Source: Cenococcum geophilum 1.58 | Lineage: Eukaryota; Ascomycota; Dothideomycetes; Gloniales; Gloniaceae | Assembly (NCBI GenBank): GCA_001692895.1 | Contig: KV748178.1 | Location: 1,412,536-1,476,535, forward strand | Reading direction: 5' to 3' | DNA length: 64,000 nt | Shown: in pieces, positions 45,305-56,580 of the stretch | How the letters are laid out: each line of letters starts with the position of its first letter | Position numbering within the stretch: the stretch's first letter is position 1 | Program-made: the position numbers and the translations under genes | Notes under the pieces: generated by a model | What the model saw: only the letters and a program-made list of their open reading frames with translations | What the model was told of the DNA's origin: nothing | The model's database searches: none

Positions 45305-48300
45305 GCACTCGCAGAAGCCCAGTTAAACGACGAGGACAGGCGTAATATAAACTTCAGTCGCCCAGACAAACTCGAACTCCTCGCGGACCTACACGCACTC
45401 ACTAAAAAGTCGAAGCAAGAATGTATCAAGAAAAGGTAGAAGTACACTCGCAAGAGCGGAGAGACTGTTATACTAAGGGACATATTCGACAAGATTATCA
45501 GGTAGATCAACATTTTCAAACAAGTAGGGGATGTTGCGGCCCAGTACGATCCGGTGCATACTGCACTTCCCTAGGCAGGGGTCCGTTTTATATTACAGGT
45601 TTATATAACACGGAGCCATTAAAAGAGAAAGTAGCTAAGGCCCGCATAGATTACTGTCAATAATTACAACAAGTTTGGTGGAGTAGTAGAAGGTTTAGCA
45701 TGGATAGCGGAACTAATCTGTCGCCACGCCGTTCTTAAAGATCTTTATCTTAGACAGACATCTAAAGCTACGGAAGAGCTATAAAGGGCCTTAGTTACAC
45801 TATATACAGCCGTCTTAATCTATCTAACTAAAGCAAAACAATATCTTAAACAGGGCTCCGCAAGTCAGTACACCTCTTCATAGGTTTGGAATATTAACTA
45901 ACAATTAATAAACAGAACATATTCTTAAGAGTAGACTCCTTACTAAACCGGAGTTTAATATATATTTAAACGACATTTATATAGCACAAGACGGTATTCG
46001 CCAATATATAGCTCTTATTAACAAACATGGTCGGTATAAATGCTATCAAATTACCCCCATATACTAATAATTGCATATTTAAATCATATCTATAATTACG
46101 CGGAATCAAAGCGTTTACTAGCATATATTAATACGCCCTTATAAAGGATGGACGAGAATCTAAAGGACATTCAGGACAACCTTTAAGGTAAGTAGTCTAC
46201 TAATAGAATAAAGCACTCGCTTATGGCCCCTAGCATCTAAGCGCACAGAGATTTTACTATAGGTGTCGCCTAAGCCGTATATTTAATATCACAAGCAAAC
46301 AAAACAGGGTGTGCTTCCAGGAACCGGGCAATAGCTTCTCTCAGATCCTATCTTTAAGAAATAGAAAAAGGAGAGTGCGTCCTCCATCCTATAGCTTTAC
46401 GGAATTCCTAGGTCGGGTAAGAGCAAGCTAATATAAGTCATTCGTGCATTAACTTAAAGCCATTATATTAAATATTAACTTTTTCCAGCTCAATTGTAAT
46501 CAAAAATGCTCTTAAAAGCTTCCACACCAGCTACAATCCGCAGCTAGTCTTCTTTTACTCTTCACGGAACAGTGCTAAACCTAAACATTCAGATCCCACA
46601 GCAATACTTACTAGCCTAGCTAGGCAACTGTCTTCTCTAAAACCTAAAAAGCCACTACTAAAGCCTACTCTTAATCTCTATAAGCAGAAAGAAACTAAAG
46701 GATTTATATCTAGGTCGCTGCGAATAGAGGAGAGCCGCGCACTTATTATCCAGCTTACTAAGCAGTATCTACTAACAACCATAGTAATAGACGCCCTTAA
46801 TAAATGCAACCCGGGGAAGCGGCGCGATCTACTTAAGGAACTGGAAAATATTCTCCGGGGGTCCTCTAGGTTAGTCAAGATATTTATCTCAAGTCGCAAT
46901 AATCATAACATCGTCTCTTGCTTGCAGTACTATCTAAACCTAAAAATCAAGTCTAACAGGAACAGCGATAATATTAGGGTCTTTATAAAGGATCAGACAG
47001 AACAGCTTATTAAGAATAGAGAACTATTGCAATATAGTGATTCTCAGACGGAGATAAAGGAGCTTATCGTAAAAAAAGTTATTAAAGGTGCTAGCGGAAT
47101 ATAAGTTTCTTAACTATAACTTAAATTAATAGCATATTAATCTTATTTCTAGGTTCCGCTAGGCAAGCATGCAATTACAATACCTCTGCTCGTTTAATAT
47201 AGACGCTAACATCCGCAAAAGTCTTGGTCGTCTTCCTCCCGACTTAGATACTCTTTACGCAGAACTTTACAACGTCCTTTCAAACAAGCCCGGTAAATAT
47301 AAAAGAATCGTTTTCAGGAACGTGCTTAGTTGGCTTTTATACGCCTAGAGGACACTAAAGACCGCAGAATTTCTGGCAGCAGTCTTAACAATTCCACAAA
47401 GTAGCGACAACGTAGGCTCTGTCTCTAAAGATCTAGTCCTTAAGCTTTGCAACAACTTCGTCATCTTTAACATCCAGTTAGACACTTTTCATTTCGCCCA
47501 TCTATCAGTCAGAGAGTTTTTGGAAAAGCGGCAAGAATATATAACTACAGCAACTAATGCTCTAGCAGCGGAAGCATATCTCTGGGACTTGGTCTCCATA
47601 AATTTTAACCCTATAACCAACAAGTTTATTTCCACGCATAGCCAGCGTCTAATTACAAAGTCACCTGAAACTAATAGATTCGGCAAATACTCCAATATTC
47701 ACTAGGCTGTACACTGTCAACTAGCGGCTGATAATAGGAACTTAGGTAAACTAAAAAGCATTTTTCAGTTTTTCGTATCTGGTAATAGCGGTACGCCTTA
47801 TCCTATTAGACTATAGAGTGTTCGGCTCCCATATTTCTTGGCAAAATTTAACATTATATAGGATTTAAGGGACCAACTAGAAGATACTATAGTAAAGCTA
47901 GATTCAGCAGCAGCTTGGTTCATTTTATATGCTTTTAATCTTCCAGAAATACTAGAAGATTTAGAATACGGACCGATTCCACAAGCACACTTCGCGAACG
48001 AGCAAGGTCGAAGTCTTCTACATATCTCAGTACTATACGGAAGTTGTCAGTCACTTAAAGTTTTGCTAAACCAATACAGAAATAAAATACAGATTACGGA
48101 AGAGGTAGTTAAGGCAGCAGCTAGGAACAAGAGCAGTGGCAAGAAGGTAATAGCACTGCTTCTTAATTAGTGTAGCAACAAAGTTAAGATTATAGAAGAG
48201 GTGGTTAAGGCAGCAGCTAGAAACTGGAGCAGTGGCAAGGAGGTAATGGCACTGCTCCTTAATCGGCGCAGCGCCGAAGTTAATATTACTAAAGAGGTAG

Positions 48301-50525
48301 TTAAGGCAGCAGCTTAGAATAGAAGCAGTGGCAGGGAGGTAATGGCACTACTCCTTAATCAGCGCAGCGACGAAGTTAATATCACTAAAGAGGTAGTTAA
48401 GGCAGTAGCTGGGAATAAGAGCAGTGGTAAGGAGGTAATAGCACTGCTCCTTAATCAGCGCGGCAATAAAGTTAAGATTACTAAAGAGGTGGTTAAGACA
48501 GCAGCTGGGAACTAGGGTAGTGGTAAGGAGGTAATAGCACTGCTCCTTAACCGGCGCAGTAATAAAGTTAATATCACTAAAGAGGTGGTTAAGGCAGCAG
48601 CTAGGAACTAGAGCAGTGGCAAGGAGGTGATAGTACTACTCCTTAATCAACGCAGCGCCGAAGTTAATATTACTAAAGAGGTAGTTAAGGCAGTAGCTAG
48701 GAATAGAAACAGTGGTAAGGAGGTAATGGCACTGCTCCTTAATCAGCGCAGCAACAAAGTCAAGATTACTAAAGAGGTAGTTAAGGTAGCAGCTAGGAAC
48801 AGGGGCAAGGAGGTAATAACACTACTTCTTAATTAGCGCAGCGACGGAGTTAAGATTATAGAAGAGGTGGTTAAGGCAGCAGCTAAGAACGAGAGCAGTA
48901 GCAAGGAGGTAATGGCACTGCTCCTTAATCAGCGTAGCGACGAAGTTAAGATCACTAAAGAGGTAGTTAAGGCAGCAGCTGGGAACTAGAGCAGTGGCAA
49001 AGAGATAATAGCACTACTCCTTAATCAGCGCAGCGACGAAGTTAAGATTACTAAAGAGGTAGTTAAGGCAGCAGCTAAGAACAAGAGCAGTGGCAAGGAG
49101 GTAATGGCATTGCTTCTTAATCAGTGTAGCAACGAAGTTAAAATTACAGAAGAGGTAGTTAAGGCAACAGCTAAGAACGAGAGCAGTAGCAAGGAGGTAA
49201 TGGCACTGCTCCTTAATCAGCGTAGCGACGAAGTTAAAATCACTAAAGAGGTAGTTAAGGCAGCAGCTGGGAACTGGAGCTGTGGCAAAGAGGTAATGGC
49301 ACTGCTCCTTAATCAGCGCAGCAACGAAGTCAAGATTACTAAAGAGGTAGTTAAGGTAGCAGCTAGGAACGGGAGCAAGGAGGTAATGGCACTGCTCCTT
49401 AATCAGCGCAGCGATGAAGTCAAGATCACTAAAGAGGTAGTTAAAGCAGCAGCTAGGAACTGGAGCAAGGAGGTAATAGCAATGCTCCTTAATCAGCGTA
49501 GCGACGAAGTCAAGATCACTAAAGGGGTGGTTAAGGCAGCAGCTGGGAACTAGAGTAAGGAGGTAATGGCACTGCTCCTTAATTAGCGCAGCGATGAAGT
49601 TAAGATCACTAAAGGGGTGGTTAAGGCAGCAGCTGGGAACGGGGATGTGGGGGTAATGGCGCTGCTCCTTAATCAGCGCAGCAATGAAGTCAAGATTACT
49701 GAAGAGGTAGTTAAGGCAGCAGCTAGGAACGGGAGCAAGGAGGTAATAGCACTGCTCCTTAATCAGCGCAGCGACGAAGTCAAGATCACTGAAGAGGTAG
49801 TCAAAGAGGCAGCTTCCAACGAGTCTATAAGTTGTGAGGTGGTTCAACTCCTCCATTAAACTGTTGGCATTAAAGTTACTACTAGAGTAATTAAGGCAAC
49901 TGCTACTAGTGGTCAGGAACAGACCCTTGGTCTCCTCAATCAGTGGGATAGCATTAGCGATAAAGAGCGATGGCTTAATATCTCACGCCTCTACAATGCC
50001 GCCAAAAATGGAGATGCCGCAACTGTTCGTCAACTTATTAATAACGGCATTCCTCTAGACAAGCAAAATATCCGCGGGATAACCCCTTTATGGAGGGCGT
50101 CGCAGTCTAGGCATAAAGAAGTGGTCGAGGTTCTTCTCACAACGAGTGTTGTTGATGTTAATGTGCTAAGCACAGCTGGGCAGACTCCGTTGTTCTGGGC
50201 TGCAGCGTATGGTCACTCTAAAGTGGTACGATTGCTCCTGGACTATGGTGCTGAATAAAACTACACAGACAAGGACGGCAGATCACCGCTCTCTGTCGCT
50301 CAGTTTTACTATCAGGCCACTGTGATAGCTATGCTTATTAGGCACGAAGCCTGCTAGTTACTACTAAAAGACACTTACTGGGCAAATGGACGAATCAAAC
50401 AGGACATAGAGCTGCTAGAGCACGTCATCAGAATTAAACGGATCTCACTGGCCGAGGACGGACCCCCGTCGGCTGATATTAGAGGATGCGCGTGCATCCG
50501 CACTCTAAGCAAGAAAGTTCATTAA
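45305..50525 (+). pseudogene. NWD-NACHT-ankyrin NLR (STAND) gene, RIP-damaged
   Basis: Reading mutated stops through, the + strand gives a fungal NLR. The N-terminal NWD-type domain covers about 45305-45850 (KLELLADLHALTKKSKQECI, GETVILRDIFDKI, VGDVAAQYDPVHTALP). NACHT follows with Walker A GIPRSGKSKL at 46401-46430 and Walker B TIVIDALNKC from 46774 (family LDALDEC), then FISSRN. An intron at 47101-47152 has donor ATAAGT in place of GTAAGT. Winged-helix/linker sequence follows to about 48050 (RFAHLS-like HFAHLSVREFLEKR), then 19 tandem repeats and classical ankyrin units (about 50005-50350). Fungal NLRs act in non-self recognition and programmed cell death. Stops are chiefly Trp or Gln codons turned to TAG, so the gene is dead, but long open stretches show damage is moderate. 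Confidence 0.85.
48090..49860 (+). repeat. Nineteen tandem 96/90-base ankyrin-like repeats
   Basis: The anchor GAGGTRGTTAAGGCAGCAGC recurs near 48103, 48198, 48294, 48390, 48486, 48582, 48678, 48774, 48864, 48960, 49055, 49151, 49247, 49344, 49434, 49524, 49614, 49704 and 49794. Early units are mostly 96 bases (32 residues) and later ones 90 (30 residues, lacking a Ser-Gly pair). The repeated peptide is of the form KEVMALLLNQRSDEVKITKE then VVKAAARN. Units are nearly identical apart from transitions. The 280-codon minus-strand ORF here is only its mirror. Confidence 0.95.
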
Positions 50526-51705
50526 ACAGCTGGCCGCGACTACAAGTTTTTCTTTCATTTTTACTAATTTTTTAATAGATTAGAAGTCCTTCCCACCTCG
50601 TGCACGGCCATACTAAATCCCCTACCAAAAAAAGTCCGTTTTTAACCCTTTTTAACGCTACTATAAAATAACTTAAAAATTTAATATATTATTATTATTG
50701 TTCATTCATTGCTTAACGTCTAATACGGATCCTAGCTCGGCCCACATAGACTACTCCGTATATATAGGGGAAAAGTAATATTAACGGGAAAAAACCCCTG
50801 GTATATTGGGGGGAGAAAAGCCCTACGAGCCACCTCAATAGGGTAAAACCCCGATTGCCATCCCCGCACATAGCTGGCGGCCCCCTGCGGCTGCTTGACA
50901 GCTATGTCCTCTTGACCTTCATTGGATATTAGATCTCCTTAGTAACCACTACATCCTTATAGCTTCTAGCTCAAACTAAAGTTTACTACGTCCTAGCCTA
51001 GCTAGGCCTCACTACTTATTAATTGATTACCGTATACTATAGTTTCCTATATCTTAACCGTCCCCTATTTGCTATCTCTTATAAACCGTTGCCATATACG
51101 CCCCACCCCAGGCCTATCGAAGGCGTAAGGGGGATTCATCCGTAACCGTAATACCGAAAGGCGGGCGGGATATTATGTGCGTGCTCCGGGTATCTTTTGT
51201 GCATGGGCCCCAGCTACGAGGCCCTCTAGGGGTTACCAGTCCGTAGAGAGGAGACCATAAAACCGTACGATCGCTATCTAGGCTGCCAGGCAGTATCGCG
51301 CGGTTGACGGCGAGTGACCGCATGCTCCGCGGGCGATTGCCCTGGGGGTTGGGAGGGGGGGGTATATTTGTTCGCTCGTTCGCTAGTGCGTTCGTCAATG
51401 TGAGAAGTCGTCGATGCTTTCAATTGGGGGTCGGGGGACGTTGGATTCCGTGTCATATCCGTGAGGATTACACAGGCTTGGATAGGAGTACGTAGCAGTT
51501 GTCTACTGCGAAGGGGTACCAGCAGTGGTGGCTTTCGAGATCTCACCTTCCCATGTGAAAACTTTTCACCACCCCACGACGTCTCAACAACCACCAGGTC
51601 CCAACTGTACGCTGTGCGGCGTCTGCGTTGGCTCTGCTAAATCCGAAGACCAGCAGGTTCGTAGCCGGCACCTCGTACAGGTGCAGAGTCCGATTTTGAC
51701 GGCCT
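50526..51705. other. AT-rich then balanced spacer, no gene recognised
   Basis: About 50530-51070 is AT-rich and RIP-like. From 51100 to 51700 composition is balanced, with a G-run (GGGGGTTGGGAGGGGGGGG) near 51350. Short ORFs on both strands have no recognisable domain; one (51525-51752) has CTLCGVC and runs into the next element. Confidence 0.4.
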
Positions 51706-51831
51706 TTAATATAGGACAGCGGTGGAGGGACACCCCTACTGATCGAGTTTAGTTCCTTCCTGATTAAGGAAGAATATCACGTGAATTTAAGTTGTTTGCA
51801 TTTGCCTTACTGTACCTATCCCCACCTCCAC

Positions 51832-52016
51832 CATGGCCCTCAACCCCCCCCCACGGGAAGTTGTACGGCTTTTCGGAGCTTGCAATTGATGATATCAATG
51901 AATTTGCAAAAGGCCAAGGCTATGCGGTTGCGACTTTCCGATCTAAAACCGACAGGCAGACACCACCGACTGTGCACAGGCGTGGGCGCGGGCGTGCTCG
52001 CAGAGGGAGTTCGTAG
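51832..52016 (+). pseudogene. FAR1-like N-terminal transposase fragment
   Basis: The + strand carries GKLYGFSELAIDDINEFAKG then QGYAVATFRSKTDRQTPPTV, matching the FAR1/MULE-type N-terminal DNA-binding region found in fungal Mutator-like transposases. It changes frame at a C-run near 51845 and loses the family pattern after about 52000. The catalytic part is missing, so the surrounding element is a deletion derivative. Identification is from memory of the family pattern. Confidence 0.55.
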
Positions 52017-52448
52017 ACATTAAGTAGAGGTAGCAGCACCCAAATGAGTTCACACGGCGCCTCACAGGGTACTGCGTAATCCAATCAATCGGCTCAAGAG
52101 CAGGTATGGGGGTTACAGGTGGTCCAAATGATGGTAGAACTTAAGATACTATTGGAGGTGCCTTGCTCGATATTGGCGGTGATATTCAACAGGCTTTTAG
52201 AGGCCTAGGAGCTCTGCCCTTTCACCAGGACTTTGCTAAGGGCTACTTTAGTATATTCTAACTTTAATTTAAACTCTACTAGCTGTACTATAGTTAGAAT
52301 CAAGACTTGATTGATGTATTACGGTCATAAAAGTTACATTTTAATAATTTAATTTTCGCGTGCAACTTAAATTCACGTGATATTATAACTTAATCGGGAA
52401 GGAACTAGACTCAATCGGTTGGGGGTGTCCGTATATCAATTAGGGGGT

Positions 52449-52852
52449 CACGCGAGTGACAAAAAAAAGACAGTAAATAAGCGAGAGTACCCTAAAAACT
52501 CTATATATTTTATTATACATTTTGCGGATACAGAGCACTCTATACTGTGCCCTGTCCCTATACTTCTTAAAATAATAAGCAACACCTCTACTACGAGCAG
52601 CATAAGTTTAAAAACACTATACAGCGCCGTAGAAGGCCCGTATTACTGGCGCGATCGAGTTTAACCACGCGAGAGGCTTCTAGGGCCTTAACAATAAAGT
52701 CTTTAATTACTATAGCTGCTTGAAGACTTCTAGCTATCGTATTCTTAGTAGTAAAAGTAGTTAAACGGAAAGACGACTATAAATTCCGGTGGTAGGCGAT
52801 AAGAACGTAGATCTCGCGATTTTGCAGTCGCACTTTTTCTGTCAATCGCGTG
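52449..52852. mobile_element. Nested ~404-base MITE-like insertion
   Basis: Imperfect inverted ends CACGCGAGTGACAAAAAAA and, reverse-complemented, CACGCGATTGACAGAAAAA bound this segment. GGGGT borders both sides. A longer sequence of the form GGGGGTGTCCGYRTATCAAT is present at both flanks, suggesting a local duplication when it inserted into the right arm of the larger TIR element. No coding sequence. Confidence 0.6.
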
Positions 52853-52904
52853 GGGGTGTCCGCGTATCAATTAGGGGTGTCCCTCCACCGCTGTCCTTAA
52901 TATA

Positions 52905-53257
52905 CTATACTAGAAAACTTTAAAAACTTATAATTTGGCGTGATATAATCGCAAAGAGAACTGACAGAGAACCTTATGATTAATAATATTAGATCTGATT
53001 AAGGGCGGTTTCGACGTACTAGATGAGTAGTGACTGCTTTGTGCAACGTTATTAATGATTTTTATGGTCACTGGCACCTCTATGGCTACAGAGAAGCATT
53101 GGAAATTTGAGTTTTATGAAAATGGATCGAAGGAGACCAGCTCTGCCAGCTAGACACTGAGTATCGGGAGTCCACTATCAAGGAAAGGAAGAAAGACTGC
53201 CTAAAGCTACTTACTACCTGATCCAGCTATCGAACCTCCAATAGTGGTACAACAAGG
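52905..53257. other. Spacer / 3' region of the DUF726 gene
   Basis: AT-leaning then balanced DNA. No gene. Confidence 0.5.
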
Positions 53258-55880
53258 TTACCGTGTGTCCAAAGTGAGCTCAAATCCTCGAGCAGACGAT
53301 CCAAACTGTACAGTTTCAGCCTTAGGCTCAGGCTCCGGTAGTGGCTCTAGAACTGTCATCTCCCCTAGCGGAACAGGCGCAATTGAGTCGGTGTCCGACT
53401 CTGAACCAACTGGTATGGCCTCGATCTTTGGAGCTTGTTGATGTATCTCAGTCTTCTTGACAGTGGGCGTTTTGGTGAACTTCGAGGCTTGGGGTTGCTT
53501 CGAAGGTGGCGTTTCATCGTCTTCCAAATCCAGCATGACGATACGTCCGTCCTCTTCCTCATCCGATTCATCCTGCGGCTGATCGTGCGAAGCAGGAAAG
53601 AAATTCTTTGGTTCTGCGGCAAGCGGAGTTCGTGACATAGATGGCATTGCCTGCGAATTGGATAGCTCATGCACTGGAGCTGGACGATCTGGTAGTTCCA
53701 TTTTGCTTGGCTTCCAAGGAACGTCCTCTTCCTTTATCTCTGTGTTGATCTTTCCCTTTTCTCTTCTCTTCTCTTCCTCCTCCTTCTCCTCGGCGACCTT
53801 GAGTGCTGTCACCTGCTCCTCCACCTGCTCCGCATCTACGTCCTCAAATCCAATCCTTCTAAGGATGGTTCCGACTAGATATCGGTACCGGTTATGCCCT
53901 GTGACGAGTGAACTCATATCAACGTTCTGAATCCCATATACGCCCTTCACCTCTTGCAGACCAGCGACTCCAAGTTGAGCCTTGCTTGTCCTGTAGAGGA
54001 AGCCTAGGATGAAGTCTTCGGTGCTGTAGACATTGACGACCCTCGCAGAGACGACTGCCCGGATCCGCCGCCAGGCGCTGCTATCGGAGGGAGTAGGCGC
54101 GCCCATGAGGACAACAGATTCCACTAGACCAAACGCATTCTGCTCTGCTAACTCCAGCAAGCAGGAGTATATGACCCGAGCACCTAACGAGTATCCTACT
54201 AAAGTCACCGGCCTCTCGCCCTGAACTTTGCTGATGAGAGCGTGAGCGAGGACCTTCCCAGCTTTATCACTCCTTGCCACGGCCACTGAAAAAGGATTAT
54301 CAAGCACGCTTGCTATCTTCAAAAGTCCAATTGGCCATAAGCCAGCAGACAGAGCACCCAGGAGAGTCCGTCGGACTATCTCAAATTTAGCACCTTCCCA
54401 AGCATAGCTTTTGAGGACACCTGTGAGCGATGTTCCAAGGCGGAGGAGTGCGTCAAGTTCCCAGCGGAGAGCAAAGGGCTCGATTCCGGAGCGATTTAGG
54501 ACATCCCATGGCTTTACCACATCAGAAGAGGAGTTTAGCCAACCGCTTATTCCGATGGCGACACGGAGCCTGTGCTGTTGCTGCTGCTCCGGATCCTGAA
54601 GAGAGAGGACATCGGCGCGTTCAGTGGGGTATTGACTTGCTGGTTTGTAGGAAGCTGAATGGTATTATTAGTTATGCTAACTTATTAATAGGGCTCGACT
54701 ACGCATGGCGAGCCACGTATGGCTATGCGTAGCGGGAAAGGTGCATACCACGTATAGGGATGAATCGAAAGTCTTCTACTTCTTTCGCGTACTGGTCCAT
54801 AATTCGTCCTGTCATCTTTCCACCGTACGCCCCAAACAGCGTTCCCACAAGGACGCCACTACCTGCAAGAGCACCCAGATATCCGGATATGACTGTAGCA
54901 CCTAACCCTAGTCCTCCCATAATCGTACCGACACCTGCGGCAAGCAGTGGCGCGGCTAACCCTCCAGTCACGCCAATGAGTACAGCACCACCAACAGTGG
55001 CAAGTCCAACTTTCCATTTTCGTGCTGCAGAATCATCTGCGGCTTTCTTTTTAGTCGACTCGTCAGCATCCATGTGCGATGCAGCTGTAGCAAGGAGGCC
55101 CTGAGCTACCGATTTCTCGTGTTCCGCTAGAGTATCAACGCTAAGTTGAAGGCTTGACGCGAGATGCAGAAGAAGGACCCGGGAATGAGCGGGATAATGT
55201 TCAAGACTAAGCAGGAGCAACAGGAGGCAATGGAGAATGAGAACACGTTTCGGCTCATCAAACTGGGCGAGGCGGGTGAGGACTGGAGCATAGCTATCCT
55301 GCTGGTCTGGGCTATTTTCTTTATTCTGATCTTGATTCTCTCCACCGTCTTCACCCGCTGCACAATCCCAGTACTGCCTGTCTCTTTTCTGCTTCTCTGC
55401 AGCTTCTGCAACCTCTTTTCGTTTTGCTTTCGCCCGACGAACAACCTCCCCTCTTACGGCCACTACATCGCATATCCGGTGCATAACTCCAGCCCTCCAC
55501 TTGTCGAAGAATGTCAGGGCGGCTCGCCGCAAACCCTGCATCTGCGCCGAGGATATCTCCCTCTCTCTTTGCTTTCTTGCTCTTTCCGCAGTAGCAGCCG
55601 CATCATCTTCTGGGCTGTCGAAGCTGATCAAGTTCTCTCCCGCGGGAGTCGGGCTTGGGAGGGGGCTTGGAGTTGCCGAGGAGGGGCAGTTGGTTTGCGA
55701 GGCATCAAAGGTCGCGGCGAGGTCACTGCGCATTGCATCCGTGCAGAGCAGCACGAGAAGGGCGAGCTCGGTGCGAAGGACAGGCGTGTCTAGGATAGAG
55801 GTGAGGGAGGCTCCATCATCGGCCTTTGCAGGGGCTTGAGCGTCGGCATTCGAGGCCCAGTTCCCTAGTTTAGAGAACAT
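53258..55880 (-). CDS. DUF726 family protein (Mil1/TMCO4-like)
   Basis: Two exons (54749-55880, 53258-54654) give about 842 residues; the 94-base intron has GTATGC and TTCAG. The N-terminal half is helical with an Arg/Lys-rich coiled stretch. About residues 285-365 are a Gly/Ala-rich hydrophobic region (VGLATVGGAVLIGVTGGLAA), typical of the family and thought to be membrane-inserting. The C-terminal half has an alpha/beta-hydrolase-like core with ISGWLN and the nucleophile-elbow motif GYSLGARV (about residue 525), then PTPSDSSAWRRIRAVVSARV and NVYSTEDFILGFLYR. This matches DUF726 (yeast Mil1, animal TMCO4). Mil1 binds the AP-1 clathrin adaptor, so a Golgi/endosome role is plausible. Activity is unproven in the family. 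The acidic, disordered C-terminal tail is about 180 residues. Confidence 0.88.
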
Positions 55881-56580
55881 TTTGTGGGACAGTACAGCTA
55901 TTCCAGGGGGAAAATAATGGTTTGGGCAAGCTTGGTGAGTGGGGGAGGTAGTGGGGAGAGAAGACGTTCAGAATCTTCGTATCCAGGTGTTGCAGCAAGG
56001 ATCCAGCTCCATCCGCGTGGAGGCTGTGCCGCAATCGCATAGAAATCTCAAAATTGCGCGAGGAAATGGATTGGTGTCTTTTGGAATCAAGAGGGATGTT
56101 GATTGGCTCTGGATGTATGGCTGTGGCATGTTTGTGTATTTGGACACGAACTGTCTTTTGATGCAGGGATCAAATAAGTCGATCGCGAAAAAACGTGAGA
56201 GCGCGATATTAAGTTCGGCTGTACGGTTACTTAACCCGACGGATTGCTTTTGCAGGGCTCCGGGACCGCCAAGATATCTTGCATCAATCTTCATGTCAAA
56301 CTTGTCTACCTCTCTTTTCTTGCTTTGCCTAAACATTGATTTCGAGATGGCGATATCGCCAAACTGTTCTGTTATCTGCAATTTATACAACCATGGAATG
56401 TACCCTGGCACATTCTCTTTCGACCTCGGCAGCTTTGGTCATCGCCGAGGGACGAGTAATCCCTACTGAGGCCCTCACCATGTAGCTTTATAGCTCCTAG
56501 ATATATGCCTTCAATTTACTTACCTCCCCCTCTTCCATTTATCCCCGCGAACCGTTGCCATCCTCTCTATTGCCTCAAAC
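55881..56580. other. Intergenic, divergent promoters
   Basis: Shared upstream region of the DUF726 gene and the cytochrome b5-ACAD gene. ORFs of 147-176 codons overlap here on both strands but show no family features and are judged chance. Confidence 0.5.

Larger units (their letters stand above)
51706..52904 (+). mobile_element. TIR DNA transposon remnant with 8-base target duplication
   Basis: The element 51714-52896 has perfect 25-base terminal inverted repeats starting GGACAGCGGTGGAGGGACAC, flanked by the 8-base duplication TTAATATA (51706-51713, 52897-52904). A longer inner inverted repeat (about 51748-51793 with 52364-52415, TTCCTT..TGATTAAG and ATCACGTGAATTTAAGTTG) follows. Inside is only a short transposase-like fragment (next entry). 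The 8-base duplication fits hAT and some Mutator-like elements; the FAR1-like fragment favours Mutator-like. A smaller element is nested at 52449-52852. Confidence 0.85.

Noticed and set aside
49014..49856. 280-codon minus-strand ORF with repeated CCLNYLFSDLDF-like units
   Set aside because: It is the exact antisense of the NLR repeat array; the sense strand gives ankyrin-like repeats continuous with upstream NACHT and downstream ankyrin sequence.
48090..49860. CRISPR-like appearance of regularly spaced direct repeats
   Set aside because: Repeats are contiguous, in frame and protein-coding, in a fungal genome; there are no unique spacers.
55939..56469. 176-codon plus ORF and 147-codon minus ORF
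   Set aside because: They overlap head to head in a promoter region, with no recognisable domain in either.
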